A DNA stretch of 64,000 nt from Beaufortia kweichowensis (taxonomy: Eukaryota > Chordata > Actinopteri > Cypriniformes > Gastromyzontidae), in assembly GCA_019155185.1 (NCBI GenBank), contig CM032800.1:17504938-17568937 (forward strand). Direction: 5' to 3'. The notes beneath the pieces are model-generated. The model made no database searches. It saw only the letters and a list, made by a program, of their open reading frames with translations, and was not told the DNA's origin. Shown piece after piece: positions 48,880 to 61,300 of the stretch. A program made the translations under genes and the position numbers. Positions within the stretch are counted from its first letter, which is position 1. Each line of letters begins with the position of its first letter.

Positions 48880-51800
48880 AACAGTACACACTTGTGTGTT
48901 TGAAGTCATGTGACAGAAAAGCCAGTGATAATATTTATTTATTCCTCGTATTGTTTCTATTGTCAGAAATAAAAAATATCACGCAACCTTTTGAAAGAGT
49001 ATATCTATCAAAATATATTTGCTATCAGTTTTATAATCCGCTTGAAGAGGAAAGTAGACTGCACTATAAACTTTCTGTTATTTAAACTTGTGATATAGAA
49101 CTGTAATGCGGTCGGCAGACCTGGAACACCTTCATAGGTGTGCATTTACTGTAAAGTAATGCATACCCTCAGAACATTTGTCAACCTATCAGAATGAAGC
49201 ATTCAACAGCCCTGTAGTATAAACGATTACTATTAGGCATTCAACAAATGTTTAGCAACCAAATAAGTGAAAAAAAAACGAATACATTTTACCGAACAAT
49301 GACGTTTTGAGGCCGTTATCAAATAGCAATGAGTGTAGAGTAAGAGGGGACGCCCGCTTGATAAAGGCAGTAAACGCTGACCGACTCTCAGGAAAGATTT
49401 GTAGTGACATGAGGGAAAGTAATTGATGAAAGAATTCTCGCCTGACACTTGTTAAAGTTTCATCCAGACCTCGAGACATAAGGAACCATTAAAAACAGCA
49501 GCGTGCGTCTACACAATGGATCTGTATACATCACACACACGCTCAGAAACATTTATGTCAATGATCTTTAGCCGCTATATCGTCTATATCTTTATTTAGC
49601 GGCATACGTGCTTCATTAACCCCTTCGGTTTCACGCTTTCCTCTCCTGAGAAAGACGCGCTTCATAAAGAACTGCAGACACTGTGACCGCGCTTGTTTTA
49701 ACAACAGTCGTGTAGACACAGAGATCTGGGTAGGGTTGCACCAGGCGTTCCTAAACTGGAACCTAAAGTTCACACTAGAGGCTTAGTAACCACTAGCTAG
49801 TTTGTAACTAACTCTGCACCTAATTCAGTGGCACCACTTGTTCTTAAGGCAGAACGTAGTTAGTAGATCGTAAGCTCGCTGTAAAGTAATGCGCAGCTGC
49901 ATAAAATGACATGATGAATTTTTCTTAAGTCAGTCAGAAGCCTACAAACGGTAAACAGGAAAAAGTCTGAACTCCGTGAAATATTATAAGATTCTGACTA
50001 GTCTGAACTGAAAGTAAAAAATGCCAAAGCAAAACCAAAGCATTACATTTTTTATTAAAAATATCCATGGAAAAGAAAAGTAACAGGAAACTAAGTTTAA
50101 TGGTGCAACCCAAAAATATTTAGTGGTGCATAAACTGTAACTTAGTGACCACTTCTGTCCAAACTAGGTTACGCTGTAACTTAGGCATAGCTGGTGCCAC
50201 CGACACTTAAGCTGTAACACTGCAGTAAACAAAAATACAGCAAATAAAAGGTATAATAATTTTTAAATAATAAATAATAAATAATTTTTATCTACATTTA
50301 GCATTATTAATCGGCATGTTAAGAGCATTTTATAATGAACAATGTTCTTTGGAGGTACAATTATTTCTTGCATATTAAATATTTTTAATTGTAGTTTTGT
50401 AATTGATTTTGTCTTTAAAAAGCAAGGCAGAATTGTAAAATGCACATTTTGACTATTAAATGTATGCAATGATAAAAAAAATTATAACTGGAAAAAATGT
50501 GAAAAACCGTGTGAAATAACCGGTATTTGATATTCGGCCTTTGGCCAAGTGTTTGTGTAATGTGTGGTTTCGGCCAAGAATTTTCATTTCGGTGCATCCC
50601 TATAACAAACTGCTTGCATGCTTTTTTTAGCATTGCTGGGCTTGCAAACAAGGTAGAAATCTAACTAAATGCAGGAAAAGCTAAAAAAGTACAAATTGAA
50701 TCCAATGTCCCCTATAGGGTAAATGTTCTAACGGTTTCTTTGCCATTTTATTCTCTGTATGTGTGTCATTATTCTGCTGTAAGCGCTGATAATGGGCAGC
50801 TCTCTGTTTGCTTTGTGCACAGCTGCTACCCAGAATCCTCCTGTCCTCTTTTACACCCATAATATAAAGTCTTAACAGATCAAAGCATTAGAGAGATTAA
50901 CACACAATCTGTCACACGCACAAACACAACACAATCAAACATATACATAGTATGGGTCATAATATCAACTAGATCTATAATTGTGAGAGGATTATACAAG
51001 TTACATCATAATGAATGATTACTTTATTAACTGTACAAAGGCAAAAATCATTATTGGTGTAAAATCAATAAATACAGACTTTATTTATTTATTGGAGTAC
51101 TAAGAAACTGTAAAAAATACATTTTAACCACATGATTTTTATTCAGTTAAACTTATTACTGGACTTATTGTAAGTCCATGTGAAGTGTTTTTACAGTGAA
51201 AAACGAGCGTTTCCCTGCTGTAGCAGAATGACTCACTCTAACTGTCTAACTCGAGTCAGTAGGGGCATTATGCAAATATGTAACAGTGATGTAGTTACGC
51301 CGAGAAAATAATGAAGTTCAAATAACGAGCTATTTAATGTAGTTTTCTGTTGAGGGAAGGGTAGGCCATTTTTCCCTTGCGGCTGAACATTTTTTATATT
51401 TAGTCAAAAAATAAGAACAAATGTTGTCACAATTTAAAAAAGTCACAGAAGTTTTAAAATAAAATAAAATAAAATAAAATAAATTCATTCATCAATACTG
51501 CAAATAATAAGTAGGCTGTTTAATTCTGATACATGCAATGACTATCCATTATGACATGTAGGCATTTTTATATTTATGTACACAATAATAATCTTTTACG
51601 TTTTAATCCTTTGATTTTTCATATTTAAAAATATTTGTGTGCTGCTGTGTGTGTAGTTACGCGCATTCTGTACCTGCCTGTAGGCACATATTACTAACGT
51701 GCTCTTTAAACAATAACTTTAAACAATTTAAACAACGAGGCGCATGATGTAAAAATGATAACTGTGTTGGGCTGAAACTAGCAAAAATCACTTGCGTCGC

Positions 51801-52321
51801 ACCTGGTGCCACATTGCACCTGGTGTATGATAGGGCCCTTAATATTATTCATGTTGTTTGACAAAAGAAAAATCTGTGAAGTCACCGTTCAGGTGATCAG
51901 CGTTTACTTTGGAAACACGGACCCTATTCAACACATATTTCTTTCCACTATAAAGCAGATATGTGTTTTCCTGTGTATTTCTGGGGGTAATCAAGTTCTG
52001 TCAATGGTTGGAGTCGTCAGTTATTATTTTAATACTTTGTGTTACAACGTAACAATGTTAAAATTTGTTGTGAAAAAACCACAATAAAGTCAATAATAAC
52101 AATAAAGCCGCATGTCTGCCTCAGTTGAAATGCAATTCCTGATGTATTTAACAAATATTGTATTTTGAACAAATGTGTGACATCACTGGATGACAACAGT
52201 GAGAATTTGTGATGGTATTTTAACTTTGTTTTAACTTTGTGTTGTTTTTCCAGCTTGCAATGTGACCATCCATAACCGTTGCCGTGACACACTGGCCAAC
52301 TGCGCCAAAATGAAGCAGAAG
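35661..52321 (+). CDS. arhgef2: arhgef2 exons 1-3: N-terminus and C1 domain
   Basis: Exon 1 encodes 22 residues (MSRLSDPLPKTRQDRMKDTN...). Exon 48326-48488 opens with a charged helix (NKEKERMKAREKETKERE) and starts the C1 domain at GHLFTSLSV, with CSACNKSITAKEALSC. Exon 52254-52321 completes it with CNVTIHNRCRDTLANC. The His and Cys ligands of an atypical C1 domain are all present. In ARHGEF2 this domain is needed for microtubule binding. Intron 1 is 12.6 kb and full of transposon remnants. Confidence 0.94.
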
Positions 52322-55300
52322 GTAAGTTGATAATAATAAACTCTGTGACACTGACTATAACATTGTGCTGCTGATAAAACATAGAGGATTATAGATGTTT
52401 TATATTCAAATTTATACAAGTATGAAAAATTACTGTTTGACCATAAAAGTTTTTGGGCTAAAATAAGCAAAATCCTAAAAATACAGACTTATAAATGTTA
52501 CATGAGTAAAGTAACTAATAACTCATGGTGTAAATGGTCACACATTCACAAGCTAATAGCTACAACTGCTTCTATCAGCTCCGTGACGGGTCTACAGTAC
52601 TTTTAAAATAATTTTTTATTCATTTAGATGAATCATGATGTATGATATTGGATTTTTGACGATATGCTGATATTTTCCAACTCAATTTAGCCGATAGCTG
52701 ATAACGATACCGATATATTTGATATATTTTATATGTGGTGGCAGGCCTATTTCCACAGACAATATTATTTCCCCACCGAATAAATTAAAAGATATTTAAA
52801 AGAATATCTTTTAAAAATAATTAATATTTTATCAGTTAAGCTATTAAACTTAAGTTACTGAAGTAATAAAGTAATTGCTTTTCATGTTCCTACTGCCTGC
52901 AGCAGTTATATAATAAGTGTGTTATGTTGGCTGCTGCCCCTAGGGGTCAGTAGTGAACCTGAGATGAAAACAACGAGACAGAGAAGAAGAATCAAAGAAT
53001 CTTTCATTGTTAGTCTGAGACTTTTTAATGCGACACGTCTTTATCAGCTCATGCAGAGCAGAAGAAGCTTAAATAAAGCATGTTGGCTCTATATAAAGTA
53101 TTGCAGGATCGTTTTTTGTGTAGACGCGCTGATTTAAATGCTTATTATGTCTCAACAACATGTAGGTAATCATGATCTTTTGAAAAATCACAGCTCTACC
53201 GTTTAGTTGCACTTGATTCAAGGGGACTCATGACCTAGTCAATATGGCAACGGATAGAAGCGGCCAATGACGCGTCAAGTTATTTATACATGTCTATGGG
53301 TAAGACTGACTCAATTCGAAGGCTGCCTCGAATGCAGCCTCAAAATGCATCCTTCTTTCGCATTGGCTGCGAAGGATAGAACAAATGAATCCTCCGCAGC
53401 CTCGGCTATCCCGAGATTCATTGCGTGAAGGACGCAGCCTTTAAATTGGGACACAGCTAAGAGGCGTAACATTTCACATGCTTTGAAAATCACACAGGCC
53501 GTCACATTGCACTGGATCGCTGGGCAATCATAGCAAACCCCGCTTTTCAGAACCATGAGCTTTGTAAAAATTGATGCGTTTCATAAAGTTATTGCATGAT
53601 TGTTTTTTTGTGTAGACGCTCTGTTTTAAAGGCTTATTATGTCTCGACAACATGTAGGTAATCATGATCTTTTGTCGTTTATGCTGCCAATTACCCAAAA
53701 TAAACCCATTCTTATTAGGGGTGTTGAAATTAATCGTTGCATGGACGTGGACGATTCTGCATCGATGCAGTAATAGACCTTAATCGATTATAGCCTATGA
53801 CGTCATTCGCATATACGCGTGTCAGTCATGCGAGTTTAAAATGGCGAAAGGAGGCGAATATTAAAAAAAATGCACCTACAAATTTTACCATGATTTTTAC
53901 CAATGAGAAATGAGTTGATCTCATGTGAATTTTACCAATGTATCGTGATGCATCGTGAAATCGAATTGAATCGAATCGTTGACATGATAATCGTAATCGA
54001 ATTGAATCGTGAAACCAGTGCCAATTTACACCCCTAATTCTGATATATATATCACAACATTTGTCTGTATTTCTCATGATTCAAAGACTACTGGTGTACA
54101 GTAGTTGAGTCTGGAGTCTTATATAGTTTAGGAACCGTAAACTGACTGATGGATGTACCTGTGCTGCATTTGTGTTTACTGTAGTGTTACAGCCAAGCTG
54201 TCCATTTATTAACCTGCTATCAGTGTCTACTGTTGTTAAAATAAGTGTGGTGTCTGCAGCTTTTATGCAGCGCGTCTTTGTGGGAGAAACAGGATATAGC
54301 GCTGTGTACAGCTCCGTTGTGCTTATTTAAACTGTGGAAATAGTCGTATGTTGTTTGGTTCATTACGTCTTTGTTTCATTAGCGGTTAGTTTGGCCTTTT
54401 TGTAAAGTATGACCACACCGCTGACATGATCGCAAGCACTCGTTACAAATCTGCGAGTTGGCGTATGCACATAATCAATGTGTCTTCATATTAAGGCGTA
54501 TCGCCGTAATTGTTTGTATCTTGCTGATGCCGATAATTAATTTATAAGCCATTATTGGAAGACAATATCGGCATACGGATAATATCATGCATCCCTAATT
54601 TAGAAAGTTTAATAGTTCATGAAAAATCTGCATCTTTACTGCCAATTGTGCTGTTTCATTCTAAAAGACATGTTTTAAAAACGAACACGTCTGTCAAGCT
54701 TCACAAAACACCATTACAGAAGCCCATACAACTAGTCTTTTGAATCCATGCAATAGTTTTGTGCAGAGAATTGTCTATACAGTAATAACGTTTATAATAA
54801 TTTACTTACTGCTTGTCATTATGTTTATCCACATTGTTAAAGCTATACAAATAAACTTGAACTTACAAATCTCCTATATCAAATATGGTACATTTAGATC
54901 GGTAAGAGCCAAAGTACGTTGAACGTGTGTGAATGAGAACGAATGCTTGTACATGAATTTATGTCCACATTGCAGCAACAGAGGCTGGCGCTGGTCAGAA
55001 ACACAGCAACTTTACAAAACGTGGCCCTCCGCAGCAAAAGTGAGTGCTCATATCATTCATATCTCACTTCCTTTAATGTTGTTTACTGTTTCTCTCTTTC
55101 CACATTCTACAATTACTTATTCATATCAACAATACAACATCTCTAAAGCAGCAAGAATTCACTGCTGAATAACAAGAAATTTTAATGCTCGGTTATTCAT
55201 TTGTGTTGTTTTTCTTTTGTCAGACACAATAATGAAGGAGAGGCCTAGTTCAGCCATCTATCCATCAGAGACACTAAGACAGTCTTTACTCGGTTCCCGT

Positions 55301-58300
55301 AAGGGACGCTCTACTCTGTCCCTCAACAAAAGCGTTTCCACCAATAACATAGCAGGGTATGAATGCCATGTACACACATCATTTGTGTTTTACACTCCAT
55401 TTTCTGTTGTTGTCTGTGTGATGGTAAAAATGTAGAAATGTAAGATGCTAGAAAGCTGAAACGACATGCGTGACATTCAGCAACTGTAAGGTGACAATCC
55501 ATTTGTTCAATTACTGATGCCATAGGACTTTCATTTTAATTTTTACTTGTATTGTATTTTTTTTTATATGTATGGATGTAGCATGTAGTACATAGTAGAT
55601 ATTATTCAGTATTTTATTAAGTGTATTCAGTTTAAAATAAACGAGTATCTTCCCATCTGTATATCGGCAGCAATAGTACCATTCAGTGTTGTGCACATAC
55701 TGTGCTGTTTTCACAGCTAATACGTGTGTTTGTGATGCTTTTCTAACAGAAATCTGAACGACGACTCTCCTCTCGGACTCCGGCGGATTCTGTCTCACTC
55801 CACAGACTCGCTGAACTTTAGAAACAGAGCCATGTCAATGGAGTCCCTCCATGATGAAGGTAAATACATGTAGAAACAGAAGAAAGACCTGAGGGAATGT
55901 AAGCGGTTTTCTGAAGAGATGATCTGTCACTTCAACAGGAGAGACGTATTACGCGTCGATGTTAGAGGAATTGAAGAAGGATGGCAAAGATTTCGAGGCA
56001 GACTCTTGGAGCATGGCTGTGGACTCATCTTATCTACAGTCTCATCGCAAGGACGTCATCAAGAGACAAGATGTTATATACGGTGAGAATCGTTTGGTTC
56101 TTGATTTCTCTGACTGGTTTCTGATATGTGATTTTTTTTAAACGCGTCTCTTTCAGAGCTCATCCAGACCGAGCTGAACCACGTGCGGACGCTGCGGATC
56201 ATGGAGGGAGTGTTTCGCAGAGGGATGCTGGAGGAGGTCCTGTTGGAAATGGGTGTAGTTCATGCTATTTTCCCCTGCTTAGACCAGCTGCTGTCCATTC
56301 ACTCACGCTTCTTGAGCCTGCTGCTGGCACGGAGGAACCACAGCCTGGCACCTGCCAGCAGCCGCAACTTCACCATCCAACAGCTGGGAGATATTCTGCT
56401 GGAGCAGGTGAGCTTCATATAAGAAGACAAATAACTCTTTTCGTACAGTGGTACACTAAAAAAATTGCACAAAAAATCATCTCAACAAACAAAGATTTAG
56501 TTCATTTTACAAGTCAAATTGATGGGATCTTTTAGTAGTTTCTACAATAAGCATTTTCAAGCAGGGCTGACATAAAATAAAAGCCTTACACAGCCAGCCC
56601 CATTTATTAAGGGCATGAGAGGATTTAGTAAAACTGACAAAAGAGTCCATTCATTTCTTAGGTGTACTTTCACAAGCTCCAGAAGTAACCATAAAATGAT
56701 CAAAAACAGCATAAAAGTATGTCTGTAAAAGTACAGTTTGGACTGAAATCAGAATCTAGTTCTTTGTCACTCACTTGTATAGTTTTTGCCATCCTTTTCT
56801 TTCACTAAACTTGAATTGTAAGACACTTGTGTAAAGCATTAGTTGTGGTAGAACATTTGCCATGATTGCTCTTGTTCATTAGTTTTCAGGTCAGAACGCA
56901 GAAGAGATGAGAAAGTGCTATGTGGAATTCTGCAGTCGCCACCTTAAAGCTGTCAAACTCTATAAGGAGCTACTGGCCCGTGACAAGAGGTTCCAACACT
57001 TCATACGGGTGAGTGTTTACAGGTGTAAAATGACAGCTGAATGCTCGAGTGACCAGTACAGTAAGAGGTGTGATGTGATGTCAGATGAATATTTCATTAA
57101 TTTGTTGCATTTCTTGTGTTGTTCTCTCAAGCGAGTGAGCAGGGGTTCTTTACTTCGTCGGCATGGTGTTCAAGAGTGCATTTTACTTGTCACTCAGCGT
57201 ATCACTAAATATCCCGTGCTCATCCAGCGCATATTAGACAACACTAAAGGTAAGGCTACAAAAAAAGAAATAAATCCATTTACAGTAGTGAAACTGCCAG
57301 CGAAACAAGGGATAAATAAAAATGATATTTTTTTTACACTTACATGAGTCAGTGGAACAAAGTGATGCAAAGTGTGAGTAATTAAATGGGTTAAGTAGTG
57401 TAAAAAAAAATCTACTAACCTAAATATTTTAAGTTCCTGTGACATATAATTTCTTTTAAGTATAACTGAACAACTTCATGTTTTTGAGTAAACTGCGCAG
57501 CGTTCATGTGTTTTGGAGGCGTGTCCTCGGTAAGCCCTCTGGAGAAAGGGTGGGACCTTGAGCTCGCAAATTTAATTTGCTAGTGCTAGCCTTTCCAAAA
57601 TCTCCTATCTTCCTCTGTGAAACAAAATGTTTTAATTTTGAATCAGACATAAAAAATGTGCTTCCTTTCTAATTTACTGAATTTAAATAAGTTAATTTAA
57701 CACAATTGGATCAGGAGGATTTGCAGTTCCCAGCATGCTTTGCATGAGGCTGCATTAGCAGTAAATTATAAAATGAATTGTTATGTGTCAGGAAAAACGT
57801 GTTCATGTTTAATGTTAATTTGTCTTGGAGATTTAGGAGACATAAACTATAATGTGTGTTAATGTCAGTACTAAGATCTAAGTAATCAGTACTAAGTCTC
57901 TTCTTGCTCAGTCTTGCTCTCATAAATTTTATTTATAATAATCCGGCTCATATGTGATCTGATCTTATTCGATTTCTCAGGTAGTGATGAAGAGAGTAAG
58001 TCTCTGGCTCATTCTCTGGCTCTGATCCGAGAGCTGCTTTGCTCTGTGGATCAGCAGGTTCAGGAGCTGGAGCGAGCACAGCGGCTGCAGGAGATCCAGT
58101 CCCGTTTGGACCCGCGGGCTCAGACAGAGATTAAGGGTGGAGGGGTGTTTTGTGGAGGAGAGCTGCTTCGCCGCAGACTCATTCATGAAGGAACACTGCT
58201 GTGGAAGACTGCTCAGGGATCCAGACTTAAAGGTACCATCCATTAATGTTGATGTGTGGTGACTCACATTATAAGTCCTGAAATAATTAGTATCCGTATG

Positions 58301-61300
58301 GCATTTCGGTAACGTGTTATTTTGTTTTTGTAGATGTGCAGGTTTTGTTAATGACAGACATTCTGGTGTTCATGCAAGAAAAAGATCAGAAATATATTTT
58401 TCCCTGTTTGGTGAGTAACTGTATTTCTTTAATCCATTTTACTATCCCTGAATACCATTATGTGCATTATAAAGACTTACAAGATCCATATGCCTTTCAC
58501 AGGACAAACCAGCAGTGCTGTGCCTACAGAATTTGATTGTTAGAAATATAGCCAATCAGGAGCGAGGAATGTTCCTTATCAGTCACTCCACGCCTCCAGA
58601 GATGTATGAACTCCATGCTTCCTCCAAAGATGAAAGAAAAACCTGGATGAAGATCATTCAGCAGACAGTGAGCAAGTCAGAGTCAACCCAAAACACTGTA
58701 CCATCCTCTCTGCAGAGTCAATCAAATGTTCAACACAGTCAACACCTAACACTTGAAAGTTTCGGAAAGTCAACACCTAACACTGATCATCTCCACACAG
58801 TCAACACCTAACACTGATCATCTCCACACAGTCAACACCTAACACTGATCATCTCCACACAGTCAACACCTAACACTGATCATCTCCACACTGTCAACCC
58901 CTAACACTGATCATCTCCACACAGTCAACACCTAACACACTGATCATCTCCACACAGTCAACACCTAACACACTGATCATCTCCACACAGTCAACACCTA
59001 ACACACTGATCATCTCCACACAGTCAACACCTAACACACTGATCATCTCCCACACAGTCAACACCTAACACTGATCATCTCCACACAGTCAGCACCTAAC
59101 ACTGATCATCTCCCACACAGTCAACACCTAACACTGATCATCTCCACACAGTCAACACCTAACACTGATCATCTCCACAGTCTGTCAACCCCTAACACTG
59201 ATCATCTCCACACAGTCAACACCTAACACTGATCATCTCCACACAGTCAACACCTAACACTGATCATCTCCACACTGTCAACCCCTAACACTGATCATCT
59301 CCACACAGTCAACACCTAACACACTGATCATCTCCACACAGTCAACACCTAACACACTGATCATCTCCACACAGTCAACACCTAACACACTGATCATCTC
59401 CACACAGTCAACACCTAACACACTGATCATCTCCACACAGTCAACACCTAACACACTGATCATCTCCACACAGTCAACACCTAACACACTGATCATCTCC
59501 ACACAGTCAACACCTAACACTGATCATCTCCCACACAGTCAACACCTAACACACTGATCATCTCCACACAGTCAACACCTAACACACTGATCATCTCCAC
59601 ACAGTCAACACCTAACACACTGATCATCTCCACACAGTCAACACCTAACACTGATCATCTCCACACAGTCAACACCTAACACTGATCATCTCCACACAGT
59701 CAACACCTAACACTGATCATCTCCACACAGTCAACACCTAACACACTGATCATCTCCACACAGTCAACACCTAACACACTGATCATCTCCACACAGTCAA
59801 CACCTAACACACTGATCATCTCTACACAGTCAACACCTAACACACTGATCATCTCCACACAGTCAACACCTAACACTGATCATCTCCACACAGTCAACAC
59901 CTAACACACTGATCATCTCTACACAGTCAACACCTAACACACTGATCATCTCCACACAGTCAACACCTAACACTGATCATCTCCACACAGTCAACACCTA
60001 ACACACTGATCATCTCCACACAGTCAACACCTAACACAATGATCATCTCCACACAGTCAACACCTAACACACTGATCATCTCCACACAGTCAACACCTAA
60101 CACACTGATCATCTCCACACAGTCAACACCTAACACTTGAATGTTTCGGAAAGTCAACGGCATTTTTGCACAGTCAACTCTTTATGTTCTTAGCTCAATT
60201 TCTGTGTCTTTCTTCTTTTAGTTGTCCATCAAGGGATGAGTTTCCTCTGATTGAAACAGAGGACAAAGCTTTGCTACGCAGGCTTAGAGGTTTGTATTTA
60301 AGAGGGGCATTTTATTCCTAACAGTCACCTGTATTTGTCATTTCTTTTTGTGTTTATTTATCTACATCTGTCAAATTTATATTTAATTTTTTTCTCTCTT
60401 TATATTTAATTTTTTTCTCTCTCTAGCTGATATCCAGCAGAAGGATCGAGAAGTTTTGGAGCTGCTACAGGAGCGAGTGACACTCTTCTCAGATCTGGCA
60501 GAAGTCACAGGGGGACAAAATGTTACTCTACCCACAAACTCCAGGAATATATTCAGAGCAGATACGCCCTATGCTCCGCAGGCTGAACACTTACTGAATG
60601 ATGCCATTGCAGAGGGTGAGAGAGTAAAGAAGTAATCATATAAACAACAGAGCTTAGTGTGAAGAACATTATAGTTATGGTTTTTTTTTAAATACTCAGT
60701 GGACAAACTAAGTGAAGTGCTGCTGGATTCCAGCAATGACCGTCCTCAGTCCTGCAAACTCAACGGTAAACAGACAGAGACACAGTTGATCTCTAAAACT
60801 ACAGGTATAATATATATTTACAATTTTCATTACAAATTTTACATTACATGCAAAAAATGTCGCTGTTACAACTGGTTTTGTGAATTACCACTCTATTGTC
60901 TGTGAAAGCACTAGTGTCTGTTTCTTTAAGGGGGGGGTTGAAGATTTAAATTTCCCTTTAGCTTTTAGCATATAAGAAGTTGTGGTATCATTAAAACATC
61001 CTTGCAAGTTTTGTAGCTTAAAACATCCTCCTTATCAATAACTAAAGCGTTTTTTGAGTTGTTCTTTGAAAAAAACGAAATAGAAGTGGCAGAAAAAATG
61101 ACCTGCCCCAGATCAACACACTTACAACACACTTACTAACCCAGATCAACGCGCTCACTAACCCAGATCAACAGACGCCACTAACGCCCAGATCAGCGGC
61201 CACTCAACTCCAGATCAGCGCAGATCAACTCACTACGCAGATCAACGCGCTCACTAACCCAGATCAACGCGCTCACTAACCCAGATCAACGCGCTCACTA

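Noticed and set aside
58725..60160. Regular repeats that could be taken for a CRISPR array
   Set aside because: Units are head-to-tail without unique spacers, and the region is an intron of a vertebrate gene.
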